DNA of 64,000 nucleotides from Mesobacterium pallidum (GCF_019966535.1 NZ_JAIMID010000001.1:434001-498000); one strand, 5' to 3'; numbered from the stretch's first letter, positions 37,127 through 46,743 are shown. Made by a program: numbers and translations. The notes: a model not told the origin generated them from the sequence alone.

Positions 37127-38715
37127 CCGACCCGCTTGGCCCCCGCCTTGCTGACCTCGCGGCCGGCGGTCGTCACCGCGCGCCCGAGCGCCCCGGCCTT
37201 GGCGACCTGGCCCTGGCGCTCGCGGCCGAGGACCCGGACCGCGTCGTGGTCAGCCAGGGCGGCCGGGATGTCACCCGCGGGCAGATGCTGGACATGGCCC
37301 TGCGCCTTGGCGGCGCGCTGATCGCGCGGGGGCTCCAGCCCGGCGCCAGCGTCGCCTTCCAGCTGCCGAACTGGTGGGAGGCGACGGTCATCAACCTCGC
37401 CTGTGCGCTCTTCGGCTGGCGCATCGTGCCGCTCCTGCCGATCTACCGCGCGGCCGAGCTGCGCGCGATCCTGCCCGCCTGCGCGGTGCAGGCGATCTTT
37501 CTGCCGCCCGCCACCCCGGGCCGCGACTACCGCGCCACGGTCGAGGGGCTCGACAGCCCGCCGCCGCATATCTTCACCCTGAGGGGCGATGCGCCGGGCG
37601 GGTTCGACGATCTCTTGCGCCATGCGCCGGCCGAGCCTGCGCTGCCGCCCTGCACCGATGCCAAGTTGATCATCTTCACCTCGGGCAGCACCGGGCGGCC
37701 CAAGGGGGTGCTGCACACCCATGCCTCGCTCGACGCCGTGGTGCGGCAGACCGCCGATACCTGGGACACGGGCGAAGGCGACGTGCTCTACGTCCCGTCG
37801 CCCGTCGGCCATATCGGCGGGTCGATCTACGCCTTCGAGTTTCCCTGGATCACCGGCTGCCGCACGATCCTGGACGACCAGTGGGACCCGGCCCGCGCGG
37901 TGCGGGCCATAGACGACCACGGCGCCACCTTCATGGCGGGCGCGACGCCCTTCCTGGCGGGGCTGCTCGCGGCGGCCGAGGCGGCGGGCAGCGCCCTGCC
38001 GGGGCTCAGACGCTTTGTCTGCGGCGGGGCCAGCGTGCCGCCCGAGCTGGTGCGCCGGGGCCTCGCGGCCTTTCCCAATGCGGTGGTCAGCCGCGCCTAT
38101 GGCTCCTCCGAGGTGCCGCTGGCCTTTCCGGGCATCCAGACCCGCGCGGGGGCCGAGGCCCATGCCGACACGGACGGCGAGGCGGCGGTCGAGGTGCGCC
38201 TGCTGGACAGCGTCGGCGCCGAAGTGCAGCCGGGGGCGGAGGGCGAGATCGCCCTGCGCGGGCCGCAGATGTTCATCGGCTACCTCGACCCTGCCGACGA
38301 TATCGGAAGCTTTACCGAGGACGGGTTCTTTGTCATGGGCGACCTCGGCCGGTTGACCGAGGGGCGCTATATCACCATCACCGGCCGCACCAAGGACATC
38401 ATCATCCGCAAGGGCGAAAACATTGCCCCGCTCGAGATCGAGAACGCGCTGCTGACCCATCCGGACGTCTTGGCCGTGTCCATCGTCGGCGCGCCGGATG
38501 CCGAGCGGGGCGAAATCGCCGTCGCCTTCGTCGTGGCACGCCCCGGCTTCGACATGGTTGCGATGCGCGACCACCTCGAAGACGCGGGGCTGGCGCGACA
38601 GAAGTTCCCCGAGCGGCTGGAACTGGTCGAGGCGCTGCCGATGAACGCCGTCGGCAAGGTGCAGAAGCCCGAGCTGCGCCGCATCGCGGCCAGGCTGGTC
38701 CGGCAGGACGCCTGA
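37123..38715 (+). CDS. AMP-dependent acyl-CoA synthetase/ligase
   Basis: 530 residues. ANL superfamily: P-loop-like A3 motif IIFTSGSTGRPKGV near residue 180, RAYGSSEVP, GDLGRLTEGRYITITGRTKDII (A7-A8 hinge) and catalytic lysine near the end in PMNAVGKVQKPELR. It activates a carboxylic acid to its CoA thioester and is the likely entry enzyme for the pathway encoded around it. Chain preference cannot be inferred. Confidence 0.92.
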   Translation: MTDPLGPRLADLAAGGRHRAPERPGLGDLALALAAEDPDRVVVSQGGRDVTRGQMLDMALRLGGALIARGLQPGASVAFQLPNWWEATVINLACALFGWRIVPLLPIYRAAELRAILPACAVQAIFLPPATPGRDYRATVEGLDSPPPHIFTLRGDAPGGFDDLLRHAPAEPALPPCTDAKLIIFTSGSTGRPKGVLHTHASLDAVVRQTADTWDTGEGDVLYVPSPVGHIGGSIYAFEFPWITGCRTILDDQWDPARAVRAIDDHGATFMAGATPFLAGLLAAAEAAGSALPGLRRFVCGGASVPPELVRRGLAAFPNAVVSRAYGSSEVPLAFPGIQTRAGAEAHADTDGEAAVEVRLLDSVGAEVQPGAEGEIALRGPQMFIGYLDPADDIGSFTEDGFFVMGDLGRLTEGRYITITGRTKDIIIRKGENIAPLEIENALLTHPDVLAVSIVGAPDAERGEIAVAFVVARPGFDMVAMRDHLEDAGLARQKFPERLELVEALPMNAVGKVQKPELRRIAARLVRQDA

Positions 38716-38724
38716 TCGCCTGGG

Positions 38725-38741
38725 GTCCCGTGATGCGGGAT
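38725..38741 (+). promoter_or_regulatory. operator-like palindrome upstream of the IclR gene, site 1
   Basis: GTCCCGTGATGCGGGAT, arms GTCCC and GGGAT. It lies 31 bp, three helical turns, before the second site at 38756. Confidence 0.6.
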
Positions 38742-38755
38742 GGTGTCGGTCACAT

Positions 38756-38772
38756 GTCCCGCTATACTGGAC
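38756..38772 (+). promoter_or_regulatory. operator-like palindrome overlapping a -10 box, site 2
   Basis: GTCCCGCTATACTGGAC contains TATACT (38763-38768), a good -10 hexamer 26 bp before the IclR start. Binding here would repress the IclR gene, as expected for autoregulation. Confidence 0.6.
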
Positions 38773-38794
38773 GCAACCGAGGCAAGGGGCAGGC

Positions 38795-39568
38795 ATGACC
38801 AAACAGGACGGCACCCAGGCGATCCGGCGCGCGGCCGCGATCCTGCAACAGATCGCGCATGTGTCGGACGGGCAACCGCCAACGCTGCGCAGCCTCAGCC
38901 AGGCGGTGGACCTGCCGCGTTCGACCACGCACCGGATCCTGAAATGCCTGACCGAAGAGGGGCTTGTCGCCTACGACGAAGCCTCGCGCCGCTACGAGAT
39001 CGGGATGCTCAGCTACGAGCTGGGGCTGGCCGTGACCGACCGGGTGCTGCAACTGGCGCCCTGGGCCTCGGCTGCCGACCGGGTGGCGCAGCGGGCCAAT
39101 GTCACGACCTATCTCATGCGGCGCTCGGGGATGGAGGCGGTCTGCGTCCACAAGGCCGAGGGGCGCAATGTGATCCGGGTAATCCCGGTCGAGGTCGGCC
39201 AGCGCCGCTACCTTGGCGTCGGGGCCGGGGCCACGGCGCTGCTGGCCGGGCTGCCGGATTCGGGTGTCGACCAGATCATCACGGCCATCGCGCCCGAACT
39301 GGCGGCCTTTGCCGACCTCAGCCCCGAGCGTATCCGCGAGGCGGTGGCCGAGGCGCGCCGCACCGGGTTCGCGGAAAGCCAGGGGCGCGCCTACCGGTCG
39401 ATCTACGGCCTCGGGATGGGTGTCGCGGCCCATGCGGCCGAACCCGACATCGCCATCTCGATCGCCGCCCATGCGCCCGAGGTGGACGATGCCCGCATCG
39501 CCGAGTGGAAGGCGATCATCCGCGAGGAAATCGCCGCCACGCAAAAGGCGCTGCCGGCGCGCGCCTAG
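38795..39568 (+). CDS. IclR-family transcriptional regulator
   Basis: 257 residues. N-terminal winged helix ([43 protein letters not shown]) and the C-terminal IclR effector domain ([40 protein letters not shown]). This class commonly controls aromatic and carboxylic acid catabolism. It follows the CoA ligase by 79 bp, with two palindromes in that gap. It is my first candidate for the protein binding the GTCCC-N7-GGGAC sites. The 3' end overlaps the convergent dehydrogenase gene by 4 bp. Confidence 0.92.
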   Translation: MTKQDGTQAIRRAAAILQQIAHVSDGQPPTLRSLSQAVDLPRSTTHRILKCLTEEGLVAYDEASRRYEIGMLSYELGLAVTDRVLQLAPWASAADRVAQRANVTTYLMRRSGMEAVCVHKAEGRNVIRVIPVEVGQRRYLGVGAGATALLAGLPDSGVDQIITAIAPELAAFADLSPERIREAVAEARRTGFAESQGRAYRSIYGLGMGVAAHAAEPDIAISIAAHAPEVDDARIAEWKAIIREEIAATQKALPARA

Positions 39569-40698
39569 CCCGCCAGCGCGCGGGCGATCACCAGGCGCTG
39601 GATGTCGCTGGTGCCCTCGTAGATCTGGCAGACGCGGACGTCGCGGTAGATCTTTTCCACCGGAAAATCGCGGGTATAGCCGTAGCCGCCGAAGGTCTGG
39701 ATCGCGCCGGAACAGACCTCCTCGGCGATCTCCGACGCGAAGAGCTTGGCCATCGACGCCTCCTTGAGGGCAGGGCGGCCCGCGTCGCGCAGGGTGGCGG
39801 CATGCAGCACCATCTGGTGCGCCACCTCGACCTTGGTGGCCATGTCCGCAAGGCGGAAGGCGACGGCCTGGTGGCCCATCAGCTTGGCCCCCATGCTCTC
39901 GCGTTCGTTGGCATAGGCCACGGCGTGATCCAGCGCCGCGCGGGCCATGCCGACCGATTGCGCGGCGATGCCGATGCGCCCGCCCTCGAGGTTCGACAGG
40001 GCGATGCGGTAGCCCTGGCCTTCCTCGCCCAGGAGGTTCTCGGCCGGGATCTCGAGGTCCTCGAACGCGATCTGCGCCGTGTCCGACAGCGTTTGCCCCA
40101 GCTTTTTCTCAAGCGAGGCGACGCGGTAGCCGGGCGTATCCGTGGGCACGATGAAGGCGGAAATTCCCTTCTTCCCCGCCTCGGGGTCGGTCACGGCAAA
40201 GACGATGGCGACATCGGCGTTCTGCCCCGAGGTGATGAACTGCTTGACCCCGTTCAGCTTGTACCCCGCGTTGGTGCGCACCGCCCGCGTCTTCAGCGCC
40301 GCGGCGTCCGATCCCGCGTGCGGCTCGGTCAGGCAGAAGGCGCCCAGCTTTTCGCCGCGGGCCATGGGGCGCAGGAACTGCTCTTTCTGCGCGTCGGTGC
40401 CGAACTTCAGGATCGGCACGCAGCCGACGGAATTGTGCACCGACATAATGGTGGACACCGCGCCATCCCCGCCCGCGATCTCTTCCAGCGCGAGGGCATA
40501 GGCCACGTGGTCGGTCATGGCGCCGTCCCAGTCCTCGGGCACCAGCATGCCCATGAGGCCAAGCGCGCCCATCTCGGCCAGCTCGGCCCTGGGGAAGGCG
40601 CCGCTGCGGTCCCATTCGGCGGCCTGGGGCGCCAGCCGCTCGGCCGCGAAGCGGCGGGCCATGTCGCGGACCATTTCCTGGGTGTCGTCGAGGATCAT
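39565..40698 (-). CDS. acyl-CoA dehydrogenase (short/branched-chain type)
   Basis: 377 residues, canonical full-length ACAD. Seen: [83 protein letters not shown] with the catalytic glutamate in YEGT. Unlike the four other dehydrogenases here it has the standard active site, resembling butyryl- or 2-methylacyl-CoA dehydrogenases. Possibly co-transcribed downstream of the TetR gene. Confidence 0.93.
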   Translation of the reverse strand: MILDDTQEMVRDMARRFAAERLAPQAAEWDRSGAFPRAELAEMGALGLMGMLVPEDWDGAMTDHVAYALALEEIAGGDGAVSTIMSVHNSVGCVPILKFGTDAQKEQFLRPMARGEKLGAFCLTEPHAGSDAAALKTRAVRTNAGYKLNGVKQFITSGQNADVAIVFAVTDPEAGKKGISAFIVPTDTPGYRVASLEKKLGQTLSDTAQIAFEDLEIPAENLLGEEGQGYRIALSNLEGGRIGIAAQSVGMARAALDHAVAYANERESMGAKLMGHQAVAFRLADMATKVEVAHQMVLHAATLRDAGRPALKEASMAKLFASEIAEEVCSGAIQTFGGYGYTRDFPVEKIYRDVRVCQIYEGTSDIQRLVIARALAG

Positions 40699-40753
40699 GT
40701 CGGGGCCTTTCGGTGGGGGCGCGGCCCGCCACCCGGCGGGACAAGCGGCGGGG

Positions 40754-41428
40754 TCAGTCGGGGATCTTCCCGGTCACGCGGGCCAGGAACATGTCGGCGA
40801 TATAGTCGGCATCGCGGCCCAGACGGTCGGTCGTGCCGTCCACGATGGCCTGGATGCAGATGCCGGAAATCGTGCCCGAGACGGCGCGCACGGACTGGTC
40901 GATATCGACGCCCTCGCGCAGCTCTCCCATCGACTGCGCCTCTTGCATGTAGCCGCGCAGGTTGTCGCGATAGGCGCGCTGCAGGGCCTGGACGCGCGGC
41001 TTCAGCTCGGGGACCGAGCCGCTTGAATCCACGATCAACTGGTAGAGCGCCACGGCGCTGTCGGGCATGTCGCGCACCGCCTCCATCTGGAAGCGGATGC
41101 GCTCGGCCAGCGCCGCGCAGCCGCGCCTGTCGCCGACCCGCTCGGCTACCTGGCGCAGGAACCGCTCTTCAATCGCGTCCAGCACCGCCTCGAGCAGCGC
41201 CAGCTTGGTGCCGAAGCGCTGCACCGGCAGCCCGCGCGAATAGCCCGCGTCCAGCCCGATCTGCGCCAGGTTGGCCCCGGCCGTGCCCTTGCGCCCGATC
41301 AGCGCGATGGCCGCGCGCAGCATCTTGCGGTCCGACTCGGCCCGGCGCTGGTGCTTGGGGCCGAGGACGGGGCTGGCATCGGGTGTCGCGGTCAAGGGCG
41401 GGTCTCCTGCGGGCGTTGCGGCGATCAT
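40754..41428 (-). CDS. TetR/AcrR-family transcriptional regulator
   Basis: 224 residues. N-terminal helix-turn-helix region [36 protein letters not shown], then a helical ligand domain. The first 30 residues are low in conservation, so the true start may be slightly further in. It sits between the ACAD gene (55 bp downstream) and the TRAP permease genes. TetR proteins of this kind often sense acyl-CoAs, so it is a second candidate regulator of the island. Confidence 0.88.
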   Translation of the reverse strand: MIAATPAGDPPLTATPDASPVLGPKHQRRAESDRKMLRAAIALIGRKGTAGANLAQIGLDAGYSRGLPVQRFGTKLALLEAVLDAIEERFLRQVAERVGDRRGCAALAERIRFQMEAVRDMPDSAVALYQLIVDSSGSVPELKPRVQALQRAYRDNLRGYMQEAQSMGELREGVDIDQSVRAVSGTISGICIQAIVDGTTDRLGRDADYIADMFLARVTGKIPD

Positions 41429-41459
41429 AGCGGCTGGGCGCGCCGTGGCCAGACGGGGC

Positions 41460-42911
41460 CTAACGCGCCACGCTGCCCTCGGGCAGCCAGGTCACGATGC
41501 CGGGAAAGGAGATCAGGATCAGCACCACCACCAGCGCCGTCAGCGCGAAGGGCAGCACGCCCAGAAAGACGGTGCCCAGGCTGATCTCGCGCCCCAGGTT
41601 CGCCTCGGGGTCCGAGGCGATGCGATGGACGATGAAGGTCAGGATGCCAAGCGGCGGCGTCAGCAGCCCGACCTCGGCCATGACCACGAGGAAGACTCCG
41701 AACCACAGCGGGTCCACGCCGACCGATTCCAGCGGCTTCATCAGCACCGGGATAGTCAACAGCATCATCGCCAGCGTGTCCATGAACATGCCAAGGATCA
41801 GGTAGGCGATGATCAGGATCAGCAGCAGCTCGACCCGGCCCAGCCCCAGCGCGGCCACTTCTGACGCGATGAAGTTCGGTACCTGGCTCAGCGCCATGGC
41901 GCGGGTCAGCACCGCCACGCCGATGATCAGCAGGAAGACCGAGGCGGTGCCGGTCAGCGTGCCGATCAGCGATTCGCGCAGCATGACGCCGATCTCGCGC
42001 AGGGCGTTGCCTTGGCCAAGCTGGTGCGCCACGCCAAAGATCAGCGCCGCGATCATGCCGAAGACCCCGGCCTCGGTCGCGGTGAAGATGCCGGCGAACA
42101 GCCCGCCGATCACGATCAGGATGACCACGGCAATCGGCATGACCCCCGCCAGAGAGCGCCAGCGCATGGCCCAGGTGATCCCGCTCATGTCCACGCGCGG
42201 GGCGAGCGAGGGGCGCAGCATCGCCTGCGCGACGATCATCGCAGCAAAGGCAAAGGCCAGCATCAGGCCGGGAATGACGCCGGCCAGCAGCTGCTGGCCC
42301 ACGGGCAGCGAAGCGGCGCCGGCATAGACGACCAGCAGCAGGCTGGGCGGGATGATCTGCCCCAGCGTCCCGGCGGCCGCGACCGATCCGACGGCCAGCT
42401 GCGGATGGTAGCCCGATTTCAGCATCTCGGGGATCGACACCCGCCCCAGCGCGTAGGTGATGCCGATGGTGCTGCCGCTTGAGGCCGCCAGCGCCGCGCC
42501 GGCGAAATTCGTGGCGACCGCCAGCCCGCCGGGCATCCAGCCCAGCCAGCGGCGCGCGGCCTCGAAGGCGGAGGTGGTCAGCCCCGTCTTCCACATGATC
42601 ATGCCCATGAGGATGAACATCGGGATCACGCTGAGCGACCAGGACGCGGCGGCGTCATAGGCCACCCCCTCCATCGTCGATTTGACCACCCGCAGCCCGC
42701 TGAGCGCGTAGAGCCCCAAGAGCGCCGCGCCGAACATGGCGACCCCGACGGGGATGCCCATGAGCAGCAGCACGATGGACAGGACCACGATCAGGATGCC
42801 GATGACCTGTTTCGGAAGGTCCGCGTAGAGCATCGCGCCGGAGGCGGCGATGGCGATGACGAGGCCAAGGATGAAGACCGCGATGCCAAGGCGCTGGGCG
42901 CGGGGGGTCAT
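41460..42911 (-). CDS. dctM: TRAP transporter large permease
   Basis: 483 residues, about 12 membrane segments. DctM features: LLLMGIPVGVAMFGAALLGLYAL, FILMGMIMWKTGLT, AASSGSTIGITYALGRVSIPEMLKSGY, and GQIIPPSLLLVVYAG. It is longer than many DctM because of extra N-terminal hydrophobic sequence, typical of the subgroup that carries fatty or aromatic acids and mannitol-like substrates. The ATGA overlap with dctQ sets the start, although the frame is open far upstream. Confidence 0.94.
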   Translation of the reverse strand: MTPRAQRLGIAVFILGLVIAIAASGAMLYADLPKQVIGILIVVLSIVLLLMGIPVGVAMFGAALLGLYALSGLRVVKSTMEGVAYDAAASWSLSVIPMFILMGMIMWKTGLTTSAFEAARRWLGWMPGGLAVATNFAGAALAASSGSTIGITYALGRVSIPEMLKSGYHPQLAVGSVAAAGTLGQIIPPSLLLVVYAGAASLPVGQQLLAGVIPGLMLAFAFAAMIVAQAMLRPSLAPRVDMSGITWAMRWRSLAGVMPIAVVILIVIGGLFAGIFTATEAGVFGMIAALIFGVAHQLGQGNALREIGVMLRESLIGTLTGTASVFLLIIGVAVLTRAMALSQVPNFIASEVAALGLGRVELLLILIIAYLILGMFMDTLAMMLLTIPVLMKPLESVGVDPLWFGVFLVVMAEVGLLTPPLGILTFIVHRIASDPEANLGREISLGTVFLGVLPFALTALVVVLILISFPGIVTWLPEGSVAR

Positions 42912-43474
42912 GCGGCCTCCCCTTCGCCTTGAGTGTCGGCCGCGCCGCCGGGCAACCGGCCGGTGAAATGGCGGAAACTGGTCGCGGCGGTCTGCAGGGC
43001 CAACGCGGCGACGCCGATCACGGCGACGAACTTGACCGGCCAGATGGCGACCGGGGGCAGGGAGGAGGTCGTCTCGCGGTAGCCGAAACTGTCCATCGCC
43101 TCGTGCCAGGCGTGCCAGGCGAGGCCCACCAGCAGGGCGGTGGCGATCAGGCCGAAACACCCCTCGACCCAGGCCCGCATCCGCGCGGGCAGGGTGTCAA
43201 GAAGGATGGTCACCTTGATGTGGTCCTGGCGCCGTTCGGTATAGGCAAAGGCCAGCAGGGTAAGCGCGGGCATCCACCATTGCGCGGTCATCTCGAGCGT
43301 GCCGCGCAGGGGCGTCTTGAAAAAGGCGCGCCCGATCACGTCGACAAAGACGTTGAGCGCCAAGAGGCACAGCGCGAGGCCGGCGACCAGCGCAAGGCCA
43401 AGGGCCAGCCGGTCGATCCAGGCCAGCAGGGCCGGATCGGGGCGCGCGGGGGGCGTCCGGGGGGTGTCCGTCAT
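42908..43474 (-). CDS. dctQ: TRAP transporter small permease
   Basis: 188 residues with four membrane segments (LALGLALVAGLALCLLALNVFVDVIGR first). The FKTPLRGTLEMTAQWW and AYTERRQDHIKVTI blocks are typical of DctQ. It forms the membrane complex with DctM and overlaps it by 4 bp. Confidence 0.92.
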   Translation of the reverse strand: MTDTPRTPPARPDPALLAWIDRLALGLALVAGLALCLLALNVFVDVIGRAFFKTPLRGTLEMTAQWWMPALTLLAFAYTERRQDHIKVTILLDTLPARMRAWVEGCFGLIATALLVGLAWHAWHEAMDSFGYRETTSSLPPVAIWPVKFVAVIGVAALALQTAATSFRHFTGRLPGGAADTQGEGEAA

Positions 43475-43512
43475 GGGGTGACCTGTATCACGATCCGCCA
43501 GATGGCGGTACG

Positions 43513-43538
43513 GGGCCCGCCGCGTTGGACGGGCCCCC
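43513..43538 (-). promoter_or_regulatory. intercistronic hairpin between dctP and dctQ
   Basis: GGGGCCCG and CGGGCCCC form a perfect 8-bp stem with a 10-base loop, 15 bp after the dctP stop. No T run. Likely stabilises the abundant binding-protein message or partly terminates. Confidence 0.6.
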
Positions 43539-43553
43539 TTGACTGCGCGTTGG

Positions 43554-44768
43554 TTACTTCATCAGGCCGGGGGCGACCTCGGCCTTGAAGCTGTCGGCGA
43601 AGGACGTGAGATCCACGTCCGACAGGCCCGCGAAAGCCTGCATGATCGCCTCGGGCGTGCGTTCGGCGACGGCATAGCCCTCGGCCTCAAGCTTGTCGGT
43701 CCAGTAGGCGATACGGGCTTGGTAATCGGCCACGAACCCGGCAGCATCGGTCACCGCGGCGGGGGCGGTGCCCGGCAGCGCCTTGACGAATTCCGCCCGC
43801 TGCGCGGCGGCGACGGGTTCCAACGCCGCGATGTCGTTGGTGTGGATCACCTCGCCACCCGCGATCAGGTCGCCGGCCTTGGCCTCGATCTCCATGTAGC
43901 CCTGCCAGATGTCGGCGGCGGCCTTCAGGTTCGCCTCGGTGATGAAGTTCTGCAATTCGACCGGGAAGCCGTCCCAGATGTCCTTGTTCATCACCCAGGT
44001 CGAGGCCTGCAGCTGCGCCATGGTCACCGGCACGTATTCCGGCGCCACGTCCTTGAGCGTCAGCCCGTCCGCGTATTGGTTCGGGTTGATGACCATGCAG
44101 TCGAAGACGCCGCGCTGCAGCCCCTCGTAGGCCTCTCCCCAGGAGATGCTTACCGGCGTCATGCCAAGCGCCTCGGCCGTGGTCGACCAGACGGCGCCGA
44201 TGGCGCGGGCGCGGATGCCCTTGGCATCGTCGAGCGAGGCGATGGGCTTGTTGCACAAGAGGTTATAGGCGGGTGTGGCGGTGGCCTGCAGCACGACGAC
44301 ATTGTGCGATGCGTATTCCTGCGTCACCGGCTCGTAGGTCAGCAGGGTTTCCAGCGCGGTGGCGCCGCCGGCGGCCACGTCATGCACGGTCGAGCCCGAA
44401 AGCGCGGCGCCCATGCCGAACATCCAGGAGGCGACGGGCAGTTTCTGCGGCATGTAGGACGGGATGATCAGGCCGATGTCGGCCACCCCGTCGCCCACCC
44501 CTTCGAGCGTGTCGAGCGCGCCCAGCAGGGACGAGGACCAGTAGTTTTCAAAGGTGATCTTGCCCTGCGTGAACTCGGTGATCGATTCTTCCCAGGCCAC
44601 CATGGCCTTGCCGAAATTGGCGTTCTGGTCGCCCGAGAAATCGGCGAGCTTCAGCGTCATCGGCTCGAGGGTGTCGAGCCAGGCGTCCTGGGCCAGCGCG
44701 GCGCTGCCAAGGCTCGCCGTCACGAGGGTCGCGGCCGAGATGCGCGCCCATGTTGCGTATGCGGTCAT
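43554..44768 (-). CDS. dctP: TRAP transporter substrate-binding protein
   Basis: 404 residues. Signal peptide (ARISAATLVTASLGSAALA), mature start QDAWLDTLEPMTLKLADFSG. The DctP signature region is seen as LLCNKPIASLDDAKGIRARAIGAVW, with the conserved arginine that usually binds the substrate carboxylate. Two adjacent ATG codons (44771 and 44768) follow GGGAGGAA; the second has better spacing. It is first in dctPQM. Three operator-like palindromes lie upstream at 44841, 45017 and 45042. Confidence 0.93.
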   Translation of the reverse strand: MTAYATWARISAATLVTASLGSAALAQDAWLDTLEPMTLKLADFSGDQNANFGKAMVAWEESITEFTQGKITFENYWSSSLLGALDTLEGVGDGVADIGLIIPSYMPQKLPVASWMFGMGAALSGSTVHDVAAGGATALETLLTYEPVTQEYASHNVVVLQATATPAYNLLCNKPIASLDDAKGIRARAIGAVWSTTAEALGMTPVSISWGEAYEGLQRGVFDCMVINPNQYADGLTLKDVAPEYVPVTMAQLQASTWVMNKDIWDGFPVELQNFITEANLKAAADIWQGYMEIEAKAGDLIAGGEVIHTNDIAALEPVAAAQRAEFVKALPGTAPAAVTDAAGFVADYQARIAYWTDKLEAEGYAVAERTPEAIMQAFAGLSDVDLTSFADSFKAEVAPGLMK

Positions 44769-44840
44769 CATTTCCTCCCTTTGCCATTGCGGCAATCCGT
44801 TCGGGCGTCCCTTCGCCCGTCCTGGGGTGGACGCTAGCAT

Positions 44841-44857
44841 CTCCTACTTTGTGGGAC
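44841..44857 (-). promoter_or_regulatory. operator-like palindrome before dctP, proximal
   Basis: Read on the minus strand: GTCCCACAAAGTAGGAG, 73 bp upstream of the dctP start. Arms GTCC and GGAG with the same 17-bp spacing as the sites near the dehydrogenase and IclR genes. Confidence 0.45.
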
Positions 44858-45016
44858 AATCCTTTCTGCGACATTCCGTGCGCCTTGGGGCGTGGTTCCT
44901 CGTGAACCTGGGTGAAAACCTGTCGTTATGCGCGATTTTCACGAGAAAAGGTGGAAAAGGCAATGTGCGCCGTGGCTGTTGACCCGTCTCATCTCGAGCC
45001 CCTGTTTTTCTTGGTT

Positions 45017-45033
45017 GTCCCGTATAATGGGAC
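45017..45033. promoter_or_regulatory. operator-like palindrome before dctP, distal
   Basis: GTCCCGTATAATGGGAC, perfect 5-bp arms around 7 bp, enclosing TATAAT. About 250 bp upstream of dctP and just beyond the 3' end of the ThDP enzyme gene. Confidence 0.6.
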
Positions 45034-45041
45034 GTTTGGGT

Positions 45042-45058
45042 GTCCCGGAATGTGGATC
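45042..45058. promoter_or_regulatory. degenerate operator-like site
   Basis: GTCCCGGAATGTGGATC, 25 bp from the preceding site and touching the stop codon of the ThDP enzyme gene. The left arm is intact, the right arm reads GGATC. Confidence 0.35.
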
Positions 45059-46676
45059 ACCACGTCGTCACCTGGTCCGGGTCCAGTTTCACGTCGACCA
45101 GGAACGGCCGGTCGTGGCGGCGCGCGTCGAGCGCGGCAGGCAGGGCCTCGAGCTCGGCGAGGCTGGCCACGACATGCCCGTCGCCGCCAAGCGCCCGCGC
45201 CACGGTCACGAAATCCGGCCAGTCGAAGAGCGTGATGGCGGGGTCGATCTGACGGTCCCGGAACTGGATATGCTCGGCCCCGTAGCTGCCATCGTTGAAG
45301 ATCACGCAAATGATGCCGAGCCCTTCGCGCGTGGCGGTGTTGAGCTCGGCCAGGTTGCCCAGCATGAAGCCGCCGTCGCCGCAGAACAGCACCGTGGGCC
45401 GCTCGGGCCGCGTCGCCGCCGCGCCGATCGCCGCCGCCATGCCCAGCCCAATCGAGCCGAAGCTGGCCGTGGTCACATGATCGAGCGGGCCGGGCGCGGT
45501 CAGCCGGCCATAGCTGCGCACCATCCAGCGGCCAGCATCTGTGACAAGGCTGCGGTCCGCCGGCAGGATCGCGTCGAGCCGGTCGAGCGCCGTCAGGAAA
45601 TCGACGCAGCCGTCGCGCACGGGCTTGGGCTGACCCATGTCGGGCGTGTCCAGCCCGTGCGGGGCGAGATCGCGGGTAAAGCCCGAGGCGGGGATCTCGG
45701 CCTCGTCCAGCCAGTAAAGGAAGGTCTCGGCCACGTCGCTCGGGTTTCCAAGGATGCCGACATCGGGCACCGCGTTGGCGCCGATATCCTGCGCCCGGTC
45801 CATTACCTGGATCACCCGTTTGCCCTTGAGAAACGACCCCTGCGCCGTGGTGTGGAAGTTCAGCGAGGCGCCGAAGGCAATGAGGCAATCGGCCCGCATC
45901 AGGGCGTCGCTTGCGCCGGGCGCGCTGACGGTGCCGTGCACGCCCAGCACGTGGTCTTCGCCCGCGAACAGGTGGCGCGCACGCATTGTGGTGGCCAACG
46001 GTGCCTCGATCCTTTGCGCAAGGCGGGTCAGCGCGTCGCGGCTGGCACCGTCCACCGCGCCGCGCCCGGCCAGCACCACCGGCGCGCGGGCGGCGGCGAT
46101 GATGCCGATGGCGTCGTCGAGCCCCGCGCCTTCGATCCGGGGCGAGACCAGCGGCGGCACATCCCACGAGACGGGCGTGCCGTCCGCCTCCTCCCACTGC
46201 ATTTCGGCCGGCATGTTGAAGGCGATGGGCCGTCGTTCGGCCCGCGCCCGCCGCACGGCGCGGGCCAGGTCGGCAACGGCCGTGGCCGGCGAGCGCATCT
46301 GTTCAAGGCCAGTGCCGGTGGACCGGATCACCGCGTGCTGGTCGACGTTCTGCAGGTTCTCGCGGTCGGTCGCCGGAGTGTCGCCGCAGAGCAGGACGAG
46401 GGGCGTGTTCGACTTCACTGCCTCGACCAGCGCGGTCACGCAATTGGTCAGCGCGGGGCCGTGGGTGACGGTGGCAAAGCCCGTCCCGCCGCTCAGTTGC
46501 GCCGCGCCAAGAGCCGCCAGTACAGCGCCGGATTCGTTGGCCATCGCGACATAACGCCCGCCCATTTGCCGCGCGTAGGCGTCGACCATGTAGGCATTCG
46601 CGTCGCCGACCACGCCAAAGAGCGGATGCGCGCCGCCATCGCGCAGGGCCTTGGCCAGAGCTTCGTGGGTCTTCAC
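45057..46676 (-). CDS. thiamine diphosphate-dependent enzyme, acetolactate synthase-like
   Basis: 539 residues. N-terminal pyrimidine-binding domain (GVVGDANAYMVDAYAR, MANESGAVLAALGAA with the ThDP-activating Glu), a central FAD/NAD-like domain (RAPVVLAGRGAVDGA), and the C-terminal GDGGFMLGNLAEL...FNDGSYG ThDP motif. The family includes acetolactate synthase, benzoylformate decarboxylase and sulfoacetaldehyde or oxalyl-CoA enzymes. No small regulatory subunit gene is adjacent, so a catabolic carboligase or decarboxylase is more likely than branched-chain amino acid synthesis. It lies upstream of dctPQM on the same strand. Confidence 0.88.
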   Translation of the reverse strand: MKTHEALAKALRDGGAHPLFGVVGDANAYMVDAYARQMGGRYVAMANESGAVLAALGAAQLSGGTGFATVTHGPALTNCVTALVEAVKSNTPLVLLCGDTPATDRENLQNVDQHAVIRSTGTGLEQMRSPATAVADLARAVRRARAERRPIAFNMPAEMQWEEADGTPVSWDVPPLVSPRIEGAGLDDAIGIIAAARAPVVLAGRGAVDGASRDALTRLAQRIEAPLATTMRARHLFAGEDHVLGVHGTVSAPGASDALMRADCLIAFGASLNFHTTAQGSFLKGKRVIQVMDRAQDIGANAVPDVGILGNPSDVAETFLYWLDEAEIPASGFTRDLAPHGLDTPDMGQPKPVRDGCVDFLTALDRLDAILPADRSLVTDAGRWMVRSYGRLTAPGPLDHVTTASFGSIGLGMAAAIGAAATRPERPTVLFCGDGGFMLGNLAELNTATREGLGIICVIFNDGSYGAEHIQFRDRQIDPAITLFDWPDFVTVARALGGDGHVVASLAELEALPAALDARRHDRPFLVDVKLDPDQVTTW

Positions 46677-46743
46677 GGGCGTCTCCTCCAGTCGCTTGCT
46701 CCATGGTTAGCCATTGGCGCAGCACATCGCAACAGGAACGCAA

